DNA from: Rhizobiales bacterium Y(2018)
GTDB lineage: Bacteria > Pseudomonadota > Alphaproteobacteria > Rhizobiales > Aestuariivirgaceae
Reading direction: 5' to 3'
Length of the DNA stretch: 64,000 nt
NCBI GenBank assembly: GCA_005502925.1
Contig: SCPD01000007.1
Span: forward strand, 186,001-250,000
Of the stretch, positions 1 to 7,458 are shown one piece after another. Below the pieces are notes generated by a model that had not been told where the DNA came from, did not search any database, and saw only the letters and a list, made by a program, of their open reading frames with translations. Numbering within the stretch: position 1 is the first letter of the stretch; every line of letters starts with the position of its first letter. The translations under genes were made by a program, and so were the position numbers.

Positions 1-306
1 CTGGTGCTCGGCGCCGGCGGCATTCTCACCGAGCTGCTCAAAGATTCGGCAACACTCATTCTGCCGGCGTCGCGGCCTGAGATCGAACGCGCGCTCAAGT
101 CGTTGAAAGTATGGAAGCTCGTCGAAGGCTTCCGTAACAAGTCGGGGGATCAGGAGGGTGTGATCAGGGCGGTCGAGGCAATTGCAGGCTTTGCCGAGGC
201 GCATCGGGGCCTTATAGAGGAGCTCGATGTCAATCCCCTGCTCGTCCTGCCTCCAGGTCAAGGTGCCGTGGCGGTCGATGCCCTCATCGCAATGCGCAAA
301 GGTTAG
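1..306 (+). CDS. Acyl-CoA synthetase (NDP-forming), C-terminal ATP-grasp fragment, 5' truncated
   Basis: This is the last roughly 100 codons of a gene that begins before the window; the frame is open from base 1 and stops at 304-306. The residues GAGGILTELLKD, then IEELDVNPLLVLP near the end, match the C-terminal ATP-grasp (succinyl-CoA-synthetase beta-like) part of NDP-forming acyl-CoA synthetases, which make an acyl-CoA from an organic acid, CoA and a nucleotide triphosphate. It ends three bases before a CaiD-like hydratase on the same strand, so the two are very probably co-transcribed. The pair suggests activation of an acid followed by hydration or dehydration of its CoA ester. The substrate cannot be told from this fragment. 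Confidence 0.8.
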   Translation: MVLGAGGILTELLKDSATLILPASRPEIERALKSLKVWKLVEGFRNKSGDQEGVIRAVEAIAGFAEAHRGLIEELDVNPLLVLPPGQGAVAVDALIAMRKG

Positions 307-309
307 CTC

Positions 310-1092
310 ATGTCGTCACCTCTCATTGTCGAACGCCGCGGCAAGGTCCTCGAAGTCACCATCAACCGGCCCAAGGCCAACGCCATCGACGCGCCGACGA
401 GCCGCATCATGGGCGAGACCTTCGCCAAATTCCGCGACGACCCCGAATTGCGCGTGGCTATTCTCACCGGCTCGGGCGAGAAATTCTTCTGCCCCGGCTG
501 GGATCTGAAAGCCGCGGCGGAAGGCGAAGCGCCCGATTCCGATTATGGCGTCGGTGGTTTCGGCGGCCTGCAGGAATTGCCCGGCCTCAACAAGCCGGTG
601 ATCGCCGCGATCAACGGCATCGCCTTCGGCGGCGGCTTCGAGATCATGATCTCGGCCGACATCATCATCGCCGCCGACCACGCCACTTTCGCCCTACCGG
701 AAATCAACTCCGGCACACTCGCCGACGCGGCCACCATAAAATTGCCACGCCGTATTCCCTACCATGTCGCCATGGAGCTTCTCTTCACCGGACGGCGCAT
801 GGATGCCCACGAAGCCAAGCAATGGGGCATCGTGAACGAGATCGTGACGCAGCCCAATCTGATGATCCGCGCCCGCGAAGTCGCCGCCATGCTGGCCGAC
901 GGCCCGCCGCTGGTCTTCGCCGCCATCAAGGAAACGGTGCGCGAGACCGAGCGCCTCACCGTCCAGGAAGCCTTCGACCTCGTCACCAAGCGCAAGCTCA
1001 AGACGGTCGACACGCTCTATGCGAGCGACGACCAGAAGGAAGGCGCCCGCGCCTTCGCCGAGAAGCGCAAGCCGGTGTGGAAAGGCCGCTAG
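310..1092 (+). CDS. caiD: Enoyl-CoA hydratase/isomerase, CaiD (carnitinyl-CoA dehydratase)-like
   Basis: Crotonase-superfamily protein of 260 residues, the usual length for CaiD. The N-terminal 130 residues are nearly colinear with enterobacterial CaiD as I remember it (RPKANAIDA, FRDDPELRVAI, GWDLKAAAEGEAP), and it ends in the same FAEKR-PVWKGR tail. The oxyanion segment is AINGIAFGGGFE, with Glu111 and Glu131 (ALPE) at the positions of the two crotonase acid/base residues. The loop after Glu131, usually G-I-x-P-x-x-G-G, is here SGTLADAATIKL, so the paired glycines are lost and substrate or activity may differ. It follows the acyl-CoA synthetase by 3 bases. No caiA, caiB or caiT is seen, so carnitine as the real substrate is uncertain. 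Confidence 0.75.
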   Translation: MSSPLIVERRGKVLEVTINRPKANAIDAPTSRIMGETFAKFRDDPELRVAILTGSGEKFFCPGWDLKAAAEGEAPDSDYGVGGFGGLQELPGLNKPVIAAINGIAFGGGFEIMISADIIIAADHATFALPEINSGTLADAATIKLPRRIPYHVAMELLFTGRRMDAHEAKQWGIVNEIVTQPNLMIRAREVAAMLADGPPLVFAAIKETVRETERLTVQEAFDLVTKRKLKTVDTLYASDDQKEGARAFAEKRKPVWKGR

Positions 1093-1101
1093 CACAAACA
1101 G

Positions 1102-1992
1102 ATGAACCGCCGGACGTTCTTCAAATGGCTGGGCGGTCTCGCTTTGTCGGGCGCGGCGATGACCAGCTACGCCTTCGGCATCGAGCCGGGCTTCATGCTG
1201 CGCGTGCAGCAATACAGACTGACGCCGCCCGGCTGGCCCGCCGACTTCAAGCTGCGCATCGCCGTGCTCACGGATATCCATGCCGGCGAGCCCTATATGA
1301 GCCTCGGGCGGATCGAGCGTATCGTCGAAACGACCAATGCGCTCAAGCCCGATCTTGCGCTCCTTCTGGGCGACTTTTCCACCGGCCATCGGCTGATAAC
1401 CAGGCAAGTTCCGATCAAGGACACCGCCGCGGCCTGTGCCGGACTTGTGGCACCACTCGGCCGGCACGCCATTCTCGGCAATCATGACTGGTGGGACGAC
1501 CGGGCGGCGCAGAAGCGGCAATCCGGTCCCAGCCTCTATGGCGATACGCTGAATGCCTCCGGCATTCCCGTCTATGAGAATGACGGTGTGCGCCTCGAGC
1601 ATAATGGCCGGCCCTTCTGGCTCCTGGGCCTCGGCGACCAGCTTGCCTTCGTCCGCGGCCGCGGTCGCTTCACAGGCGTTGACGATCTCGACGGCACGCT
1701 CGCCAAAGTGACCGACGACGCGCCGATCATTCTCATGATCCATGAGCCCGACGCCTTCATCAAAGTGCCTAAACGCGTTTCACTCACGCTCGCCGGCCAC
1801 ACCCATGGCGGCCAGGTGCGCCTCTTCGGCTATTCGCCCGTGGTCCCGTCCGGCTATGGCAACCGCTTCGCCTACGGCCATGTCGTCGAGGACGATCGCC
1901 ATCTGATCGTGTCGGGCGGCCTCGGCTGCAGCATCCTGCCGGTGCGTTTCGGCGTGCCGCCCGAAATCGTGCTGATCGAGCTCGGCGGCTAG
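1102..1992 (+). CDS. Tat-exported metallophosphoesterase (calcineurin-like, YaeI/YkuE type)
   Basis: 296 residues starting with a twin-arginine motif (NRRTFFKWLGG) and a hydrophobic stretch, so probably exported or anchored through Tat. The metallophosphoesterase motifs occur in order: LTDIHAG (D-x-H) near residue 58, LLGDFS near 91, GNHDWWDD near 129 and AGHTHGGQV near 233. This order is that of the YkuE/YaeI/LpxH-like branch, which hydrolyses phosphodiester or pyrophosphate bonds of lipid-type substrates with two metal ions. It begins 9 bases after the CaiD-like gene and may be read with it, though no functional link is evident. Start chosen because the Tat motif begins immediately; no strong Shine-Dalgarno is visible. 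Confidence 0.85.
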   Translation: MNRRTFFKWLGGLALSGAAMTSYAFGIEPGFMLRVQQYRLTPPGWPADFKLRIAVLTDIHAGEPYMSLGRIERIVETTNALKPDLALLLGDFSTGHRLITRQVPIKDTAAACAGLVAPLGRHAILGNHDWWDDRAAQKRQSGPSLYGDTLNASGIPVYENDGVRLEHNGRPFWLLGLGDQLAFVRGRGRFTGVDDLDGTLAKVTDDAPIILMIHEPDAFIKVPKRVSLTLAGHTHGGQVRLFGYSPVVPSGYGNRFAYGHVVEDDRHLIVSGGLGCSILPVRFGVPPEIVLIELGG

Positions 1993-1995
1993 CCG

Positions 1996-3528
1996 CTACT
2001 CCACCTTGAAATAGGCCTGTGCCTGGACGGCATAATGATCGTCCTTCATCAGGCGCAGCTCATATTCGCCGGGCGCCAAGGGTTCGCTGAGTGCATTCTC
2101 ATCCAGCATCACCGTGCCGTTGAAGCGCGCATTGGTATAGACATAGGTCAGGTAGTTGAAGGCATTCGCATCGCCCTGCCCGCGCGCATAAAGCGCGATC
2201 CAGTCGAATTTGGTGCCCGGCGTATCGGTAAAGCTGATCTTGATCGGCTCACCCGGCTTGTAGATTTCTTTGTCGGTTTGGAGCTCTGCCTGCGCGTCCT
2301 TCGTCTGCATGGTGAAAAGCGAACGCGCCATCTCCTTGCCTTGCGCATCGAGCAGCACCGCGGTGAATTCGCCGCCATCGTTCCAGCCGGGCAGCGTCAG
2401 CTTGATCGAGGGGCGGTCCCAGAAGCCGACACTGGCGACGCCGGTCAAAGCATCGGTGGCCGGATCGCCGTCGCGCACCATGACGATGGCGCTCCATTCC
2501 GACTTGTCCGGCATGTTGACGCGCAGACGGAAATCCTCACCGGCGATCACTGGCCGGGGCTCGACCGTGATCAGCGCCGGCGCATCGACCGGCGTCACGT
2601 CGAAGGTCGAGATCACCGCGCGATGATCGGATGGCCACGGATCGACCACGACGCCGACATCGGGATTGCCCTTCTCGCCGCCGAGCACGCTTGCCACCGG
2701 CTTGGCATTGGCCGACCAGATCATGTCGATGCGATCGAGCGTTTCGGTCGGACGGATGTAAGGCTGCGGATAACCGGCGGTCCAGGTGAGGCCGGGATTT
2801 TTCACCGGATCGGGATTGACCGCCCGGTAGGAATCGGTGAGCCCCGCATCGGCGAAGACCTTCGAGGCCGGCCACTCGACCGGGAACTTCACTTGTTTGC
2901 GCGCCTTGGCGGCTTCCGCCGTCCAGTCGAGATGCGACGGCGAATTGAAATCGCCGGTGAGGAATACCGGCACACCCGCCTTGGCGAGCTTGCCGAGCGC
3001 GTCGGCGATGGGCTGCGCTTCGGGTACGCGTGTCTCGGTCTCGATCTTCAGCACCTCTTCGAGTGTCTTGCCGTCGCGCACCGCTTCGGGTCCGTACGGA
3101 TCGCTGGTCAGATGCAGATTGGCGACCGCCACCGCCTTGCCGGGCCTGACCATGACCCAGGCATGCACCGTGTCGGGTCCCACCCCGTTCAGCGAATAGA
3201 CGAGACCTGACGACTCGGGCGCAGCGCCATTGCCGGAATCGAAGAGCGGATAGCGGCTGATGATGTGGCGGCGTGTATCGACATAGGAATAGCCGGCGAG
3301 TTGGGCGATCTTCTCGATATTGCCATCCGGCTCCTGGATGCCGATGATGTCGGGATCGGCCGCCTTGATCGCCCGGATCACTGCGCCGAAATCCAACTGC
3401 TCGCCGCCATACCAGATATTGAAGCTCATGACCTTGAGCGGCACGCTGTCCTGCGCCGACGCCATGCCCGGCAGGATGAGCCCCAGGCAGCACAGAATGA
3501 TCCTGATCAAGCCCTTCGCCATCCCCAT
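1996..3528 (-). CDS. Secreted endonuclease/exonuclease/phosphatase (EEP) family protein
   Basis: 510 residues with an N-terminal signal peptide ending near GMASAQ. The EEP catalytic motifs are all present: VMSFNIWYGG, IIGIQEPDGN (metal-binding Glu), LTGDFNSPSHLD and PSDHRAVI (catalytic His). The domain ends near residue 310; the remaining 200 residues (ITVEPRPVIAGEDFRLRV onward) look like beta-rich immunoglobulin-like modules. Such periplasmic proteins are phosphodiesterases on nucleic acid or phospholipid head groups; which applies here is unknown. Starts at 3528 and 3522 are both possible: GGGGAG sits almost on the first and about 8 bases before the second, which favours 3522. It converges with the metallophosphoesterase, the stops being 3 bases apart. 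Confidence 0.8.
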   Translation of the reverse strand: MGMAKGLIRIILCCLGLILPGMASAQDSVPLKVMSFNIWYGGEQLDFGAVIRAIKAADPDIIGIQEPDGNIEKIAQLAGYSYVDTRRHIISRYPLFDSGNGAAPESSGLVYSLNGVGPDTVHAWVMVRPGKAVAVANLHLTSDPYGPEAVRDGKTLEEVLKIETETRVPEAQPIADALGKLAKAGVPVFLTGDFNSPSHLDWTAEAAKARKQVKFPVEWPASKVFADAGLTDSYRAVNPDPVKNPGLTWTAGYPQPYIRPTETLDRIDMIWSANAKPVASVLGGEKGNPDVGVVVDPWPSDHRAVISTFDVTPVDAPALITVEPRPVIAGEDFRLRVNMPDKSEWSAIVMVRDGDPATDALTGVASVGFWDRPSIKLTLPGWNDGGEFTAVLLDAQGKEMARSLFTMQTKDAQAELQTDKEIYKPGEPIKISFTDTPGTKFDWIALYARGQGDANAFNYLTYVYTNARFNGTVMLDENALSEPLAPGEYELRLMKDDHYAVQAQAYFKVE

Positions 3529-3550
3529 CTCTCCCCTTGGCTATTGATGC

Positions 3551-3955
3551 TCAGTACACTTCCAGACGTGACCGGCTCATGACGAAGCCGTTCTTGCCGC
3601 GCTGGCATTTGAGGCCTTTGCTCGATGCCTGGCAGGTGAACGGCCCGGCCTTCCATGTCTTGCCATAGCTGAGCACCGGCTCGGCCGAGCAACAGGACGC
3701 ATCGCCGACCTGCTTGTAAACCTTGCCGCGCCCAATAGGCCCCAGGATGATGCGCGCATATTTGGGTTCGACCCGGTCGCAGGAAAGCTCCGGCCCGCCA
3801 TCCACCGGCTGATAGACATCGGTGCCGCCTTTGGGCGTGTAGATGCAGCCGATATTGCCGGAGGGCAGCACGAATTCGACCTGCTTCTCGGCGAGAACCG
3901 GCGTGGTGAGTCCGGCCAACAATGCAACGACGCTCAACAACCGAAAGACCGCCAT
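3551..3955 (-). CDS. Small secreted protein, DUF6636-like
   Basis: 134 residues from the ATG at 3953-3955, which is preceded by GAAGG and starts a clear signal peptide (MAVFRLLSVVALLAG...VLAEK). A longer frame to 3994 would bury this signal peptide, so the shorter start was chosen. The mature part has VEFVLPSGNIGCIYTP, the hallmark of small secreted proteins annotated DUF6636, and six cysteines including a vicinal pair (DASCCSAEP). No function is known for the family; it probably acts in the periplasm with disulfides. It lies just upstream of the EEP hydrolase on the same strand (22-base gap) and may be co-transcribed with it. Confidence 0.65.
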   Translation of the reverse strand: MAVFRLLSVVALLAGLTTPVLAEKQVEFVLPSGNIGCIYTPKGGTDVYQPVDGGPELSCDRVEPKYARIILGPIGRGKVYKQVGDASCCSAEPVLSYGKTWKAGPFTCQASSKGLKCQRGKNGFVMSRSRLEVY

Positions 3956-4096
3956 CCTGAAATCCTTCGCTCTAGTTGAATGAACGTTCAGCATACTGCC
4001 ATGGAAGCGCCAGTGCGGTCAGTAGGAATCCGGCACAGCGATGTCGGAATTTCTTCTTCAGCCGACATTCATCTTGGGATTGCAAGGCTCGCCTGG

Positions 4097-4462
4097 ATGA
4101 AACCGATCCTTGCCGTACTGATTGTTGCTGCAACGTTGGACGCCAGCGCGGAAACGGCGCGGCTGGGGGCTGCTCATAGCAGGGCAAACTACAGCGGCTC
4201 ACTTTCCTGCGTCCTTCACGAACCGCGGTCGCCGTCGGTTCACATCTTTCAGTGTAGGGACACCAAGGGCTGTGAATTGCCGGCCGCACAGCCCATTTCG
4301 AACCTGCTGCAAAAATTCAGCTCGACGAAAATCGTCAAGCTTGCGCCACTGCCGAATGGATGCCTGCGTATCACCCTCATCGGCAAGCTCAAGCTTCCGG
4401 ACGCACCGCCCTGGGCAGGCACCGCCTATCCCGGCTGGCGCCCCTTCACTGACACCCCATAG
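4097..4462 (+). CDS. Small secreted four-cysteine protein, copy 1
   Basis: 121 residues from the ATG at 4097, which begins a signal peptide (MKPILAVLIVAATLDASA). I do not recognise the family. The mature part holds four cysteines: SLSC, IFQC, GCEL and NGCLRITL. The next gene (4527-4889) is the same length and has the same cysteine pattern and order of strands, ending in G-C-x-R-(I/V)-T-(L/F)-x-G. The two are therefore diverged tandem paralogues. Two disulfides in the periplasm are likely (inference). An in-frame extension to 3980 exists but would put 39 unlike residues before the signal peptide. Confidence 0.6.
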   Translation: MKPILAVLIVAATLDASAETARLGAAHSRANYSGSLSCVLHEPRSPSVHIFQCRDTKGCELPAAQPISNLLQKFSSTKIVKLAPLPNGCLRITLIGKLKLPDAPPWAGTAYPGWRPFTDTP

Positions 4463-4526
4463 CGCCTCCTTAGAAGGACGGTGTACGATCGCGCCCCTGG
4501 TTACCCCTGATCTGGCATCGGTGAAT

Positions 4527-4889
4527 ATGAAACCGCTTTATACCGCTCTAGCTCTATTCGCCCTGTGCGCTGTCACGGGCGGATCGTTGCGCGGCCAGGC
4601 GGCAGAGACTGAGCCGGAGATCGAGGCCCCCGGCGCACTACCGCTCGGCCCACCGATGCAAAGCAAGCCGGCGCGCGGCGCTCTCCTTTGCACCTATGAA
4701 GACCAAAGCAACGCGGAGATCCATGTCCTTCTGTGCCGCTCGGAGAATTCTGAGGCGTGCGCGCTGACCAATCCCGTGCCGATACGGGCTCTGATGAGCG
4801 GATATGATGGGGTGAAGATCCTCGCAATCGGCGCGAGTCCTGAAGGATGTTCGCGCGTGACCTTTACGGGGTCGCGGAAGGCGAACTGA
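4527..4889 (+). CDS. Small secreted four-cysteine protein, copy 2
   Basis: 120 residues from the ATG at 4527, starting with a signal peptide (MKPLYTALALFALCAVTGGSL). It aligns along its length with the preceding gene: ALLCTYED with LSCVLHEP, HVLLCRS with HIFQCRD, ACALTNPVPI with GCELPAAQPI, and EGCSRVTFTG with NGCLRITLIG. Family unknown, function unknown. Its last 26 bases overlap the 3' end of the convergent MFS gene, a compact arrangement that supports both stops. Frame extension upstream to 4122 has no signal peptide and is rejected. Confidence 0.6.
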   Translation: MKPLYTALALFALCAVTGGSLRGQAAETEPEIEAPGALPLGPPMQSKPARGALLCTYEDQSNAEIHVLLCRSENSEACALTNPVPIRALMSGYDGVKILAIGASPEGCSRVTFTGSRKAN

Positions 4890-6045
4890 CCGTCTTCGGC
4901 AGGAACAGCAGCACCAGCGCCGCCCCCACCCACAGGCTCGCCGTCGCCGCGAGGCTGGTGGCGAAGAAACCGTGCGCCGCATAGACGCTGCCATAGACGG
5001 CGCCGCCGATGCCGACCGCGACATAGGTGATGAAGGAGAACAGCCCCATAGCGGTCGAGCGCTCGGCCGCCGGCGCCGCACCGATATAGGAAACGAGCAC
5101 ATTCATGCCGACATGCTGCACGAGACCCCAGACCAGCGGATAGGCAATCGCCGTCCACAGATTGAGCGTCGCGAAAGGCAGGAGAATGTAGTTGATGCCG
5201 ACGACGAACAAGGCCGCCGCCATCAGCCGCGCCGGGCCCATGCGATCGATGAAACCGTCGAAGAAGACGGCAAGTCCGAAGCCGATGCCATAGGAGCAGG
5301 CGATGAGCCCGCCGAGCCAAGCGCCCGCTTGATGCAGATGGCGCGCGTGATCGCCGAGGAACGTATAGGTCTGATAGAAGCCGATCATGAAGACGAAGGT
5401 GGCGATAAGGGCCAGCGGAATGCCCTTCACCGCCAGCGCCCGGCGATAAGGCACCGGCCGCGAAGCGGCTGCCGCCTCCGCCCTTGGCAACAGCCCGATG
5501 CCGAAAATCATCACGGCCGAGATCAGGGCGACGGCAATAAAGGTGCCGCGCCAGTCGACGAGGTCAGACAGGATGGCGGCGAGCGGCACGCCCGCCACCA
5601 TCGCCACCGACCAGCCGAAGATCACCCGTCCCATGGCGCGCGAGCGCATATGGTCAGGGGTCAGATCGGCGGTGAGCGCGTAGGTGCCCGGGATGATCAC
5701 CCCGGCGGCGAGGCCGGTGATGAACTGCCCGGCCACGAGCACGCGCCAGTCGAAGGCGGCGGCGCAGAGCGCAAGACCAGCCGCGATAACGGCGAAGGCA
5801 ATCTGCATGGCCTGACGCTTCGGCCACTGGCCGAGCCGCGGCGCCGCCAGCAGTGCCGCCAGCGCCACACCGACGCCATAGGCGCCCGAGGCAATGCCGA
5901 TCTCGACGGGGCCGGCGACGAGCGCCCTGGCGATGTCGGGGAGCATCGGCGACAGCATCAGCGCCTGAATACCGACGGCGGCGATGCCGCACATCAGGAT
6001 CAGCAGATGGTTCTGCGAGGACGGAGCGCTGGTTACGGCAGTCAT
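4864..6045 (-). CDS. MFS transporter (drug/arabinose-efflux type)
   Basis: About 393 residues with the twelve hydrophobic segments of a major facilitator. The motif-A-like loop is PRLGQWPKRQAMQI near residue 80, followed by GRVIFGWSVAMVAGVPLAA in the middle. It resembles AraJ/Bcr-type exporters that expel sugars or small toxic compounds by proton antiport. Divergently transcribed from an Lrp/AsnC regulator with a short shared region, so that regulator probably controls it. The ATG at 6045 is preferred over one at 6084: the extra 13 codons would be encoded by an AT-rich stretch containing a perfect palindrome (6048-6062), better explained as an operator. Confidence 0.8.
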   Translation of the reverse strand: MTAVTSAPSSQNHLLILMCGIAAVGIQALMLSPMLPDIARALVAGPVEIGIASGAYGVGVALAALLAAPRLGQWPKRQAMQIAFAVIAAGLALCAAAFDWRVLVAGQFITGLAAGVIIPGTYALTADLTPDHMRSRAMGRVIFGWSVAMVAGVPLAAILSDLVDWRGTFIAVALISAVMIFGIGLLPRAEAAAASRPVPYRRALAVKGIPLALIATFVFMIGFYQTYTFLGDHARHLHQAGAWLGGLIACSYGIGFGLAVFFDGFIDRMGPARLMAAALFVVGINYILLPFATLNLWTAIAYPLVWGLVQHVGMNVLVSYIGAAPAAERSTAMGLFSFITYVAVGIGGAVYGSVYAAHGFFATSLAATASLWVGAALVLLFLPKTVSSPSATP

Positions 6046-6047
6046 AT

Positions 6048-6062
6048 TATCTAACCTAGATA
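6048..6062. promoter_or_regulatory. Palindrome TATCTA-ACC-TAGATA, candidate Lrp-type operator
   Basis: Perfect 6-bp arms around a 3-base centre, lying just upstream of the preferred MFS start at 6045 and within the control region shared with the Lrp/AsnC gene at 6154. A weaker inverted repeat (ATCAT...ATGAT, 6085-6103) lies next to it. Lrp/AsnC regulators bind AT-rich 13-15 bp palindromes, so this is the best operator candidate. Assignment is inference from position and shape. Confidence 0.4.
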
Positions 6063-6153
6063 GAGAGATTACGATTTTTCCCATATCATGTTATGAATAT
6101 GATCAGGAATGGCTATTTTATACCGTCCAAACCTCGTTAAGGGATAACCCGCA

Positions 6154-6609
6154 ATGGATGCCACCGACCGAAAGCTGTTAGCCATCATGGCCGAGGATGC
6201 CTCGATCGCCTATCGCGACCTGGGCGAGAAGCTCGGCCTGTCCGCCCCTTCCGTTTATGAGCGGGTGAAGAAGCTCAAGAAGGAAGGCGCCATCCGCCGC
6301 ACCACCATCGAGATCGACGGCGAGGCCATCGGCTGCCCCCTCCTCGCTTTTGTCCATGTCACCACCGAAGGCTGGGGCAAGACACCGCAAATGCTGGCCA
6401 TGGGCGAGGACCCGCGGGTCGAGGAGCTCCATTCAGTGGCCGGCGACAGCTGCATGATCCTGAAAGTGCGTTGCGAGGGCACCCAGGCCCTCGAGCAGCT
6501 CCTGAAGCGGGTCTACGACATTCCGGGCGTGCGCAGCACCCGTTCCTATATCGCGCTCAACACTTTCTTGGAGCGCGGTCCCCGGACTGAGCTTTTCACT
6601 AAAAATTAG
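6154..6609 (+). CDS. Lrp/AsnC family transcriptional regulator
   Basis: 151 residues. The N-terminal winged helix starts DATDRKLLAIMAEDASIAYRD and continues LGLSAPSVYERVKKLKKEGAIRR, the typical Lrp helix-turn-helix. The C-terminal part (LAFVHVTTEG...CMILKVRCEGTQALEQLLKR...VRSTRSYIAL) is the RAM/AsnC ligand-binding domain that forms the octamer and binds small molecules, usually amino acids. AAGGGAT precedes the ATG. It is divergent from the MFS exporter, the classic regulator-exporter arrangement. The likely role is sensing a metabolite that the exporter removes. Confidence 0.9.
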   Translation: MDATDRKLLAIMAEDASIAYRDLGEKLGLSAPSVYERVKKLKKEGAIRRTTIEIDGEAIGCPLLAFVHVTTEGWGKTPQMLAMGEDPRVEELHSVAGDSCMILKVRCEGTQALEQLLKRVYDIPGVRSTRSYIALNTFLERGPRTELFTKN

Positions 6610-6724
6610 ATCAAAGCCAATTGTTAACGGGCCCTTTCGCCGACCCGCGAGTTTTCAGAGTTGGTATTGAAACTCTTTACACGCCTCTCCCGTAACTAGG
6701 CACTAAGTGCAAGGCGACAGGAGG

Positions 6725-6766
6725 CGCGGTCCGGTCCAGAGGGCGATCGGGCCGCGTTTTATTTTT
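6725..6766 (+). terminator. Rho-independent terminator after the Lrp gene
   Basis: A 9-bp stem (CGCGGTCCG paired with CGGGCCGCG, one G-T pair) with a 14-base loop is followed by TTTTATTTTT. It lies 115 bases after the Lrp stop and touches the 3' end of the convergent SRPBCC gene. Confidence 0.6.
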
Positions 6767-7289
6767 CTGCCAGCGCTTTGAGCTTGGCGAGGCCCTTTTC
6801 ATTATCGGGTCCGAAAGTGCGATCGTAGAGCAGCCCCATCCAGCGCTCAAGCGGATTGCGTAAGAGCGTCTTGAAGCCCCAGGTGACCCGCGTCTCGTTG
6901 GCGATGGCCGAGAAATCCAGATAGGCGACCGCATCGCCCATGCCGCCGAAATCGAGCGTCGTGGCGAAGCGCTTGTTCGGCTGGTAATCGACCACCGTCT
7001 GCGAACCGGAGCCGAGCTGCGGATTGTCGGAGGTCCAGGACATCTTCTGCCCGATGCCGGTCTCCGGTCCTTCGAACGTATAATGCAGCCCGGGATCGAT
7101 CTCGGCCCAGGGCGAGAATTCCTTGAACCGCTTGAGATTGCTGGCGATGGCGAAGACCTTGTCCGCCGGCGCCGCGATGGTGATCCGGCGTTCGACCACC
7201 GCCTCGCCCGGCAGCACATAGGCACCGCCCATGAAAACGACGACGAACGCGATCAGCGCATAGACGACGCCCAGCACGACTTTCTTCAT
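6759..7289 (-). CDS. Membrane-anchored SRPBCC (polyketide cyclase-like) protein
   Basis: 176 residues. The first 25 form an uncleaved-looking membrane anchor (MKKVVLGVVYALIAFVVVFM). The rest fits the START/SRPBCC helix-grip fold: ITIAAPADKVFAIASNLKRFKEFSPW is the usual first strand and helices, and TRVTWGFKT with the final amphipathic helix close the fold. Such proteins bind hydrophobic ligands in a cavity; the ligand here is unknown. It is a single gene between two intergenic features, with its start 12 bases from the first palindromic repeat element. The assignment to the superfamily is firm; any enzymatic role is not. Confidence 0.75.
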   Translation of the reverse strand: MKKVVLGVVYALIAFVVVFMGGAYVLPGEAVVERRITIAAPADKVFAIASNLKRFKEFSPWAEIDPGLHYTFEGPETGIGQKMSWTSDNPQLGSGSQTVVDYQPNKRFATTLDFGGMGDAVAYLDFSAIANETRVTWGFKTLLRNPLERWMGLLYDRTFGPDNEKGLAKLKALAEK

Positions 7290-7300
7290 GGCTTCCTCTA

Positions 7301-7358
7301 GAGCCCTTCCCGTTTTGATCGAATCGTTCCGATTCGATCAAAACGGGAAAAAGGGCTC
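7301..7358. repeat. Rhizobiales-type intergenic palindrome (R1)
   Basis: Near-perfect inverted repeat: a 26-base left arm (7301-7326, GAGCCCTTCCC...GAATCG), a 3-base loop TTC, and a right arm (7330-7358) identical in reverse complement apart from three extra A. The sequence type is one I recognise from intergenic regions of many Rhizobiales genomes. It could form a strong RNA hairpin. Confidence 0.75.
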
Positions 7359-7374
7359 GAAAACATATGATCTG

Positions 7375-7422
7375 GAGCGCTTCCTTATCGCCAAAGTCGA
7401 GCAACTTTGGCGGGCAGCGCTC
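7375..7422. repeat. Second intergenic palindrome next to R1 (R2)
   Basis: Outer arms GAGCGCT/AGCGCTC (7375-7381 and 7416-7422) and inner arms CGCCAAAGT/ACTTTGGCG (7389-7397 and 7404-7412) with a 6-base loop. It begins 17 bases after R1 and ends before the GNAT gene. The two may be one composite element. Confidence 0.65.
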
Positions 7423-7458
7423 TGGTCCTGAATGACGGGCGCTTCTATAGCTTAGGCC

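Noticed and set aside
694-1743. Minus-strand open frame of 349 codons
   Set aside because: Antisense to the hydratase and phosphoesterase genes, which carry intact motifs.
3980-4096. N-terminal extension of the first four-cysteine protein
   Set aside because: It would place 39 unrelated residues before a clear signal peptide, and it overlaps the start region of the divergent DUF6636-like gene.
7301-7422. Possible CRISPR or integron repeat cluster
   Set aside because: Only two different palindromes without regular spacers; no cas or integrase genes.
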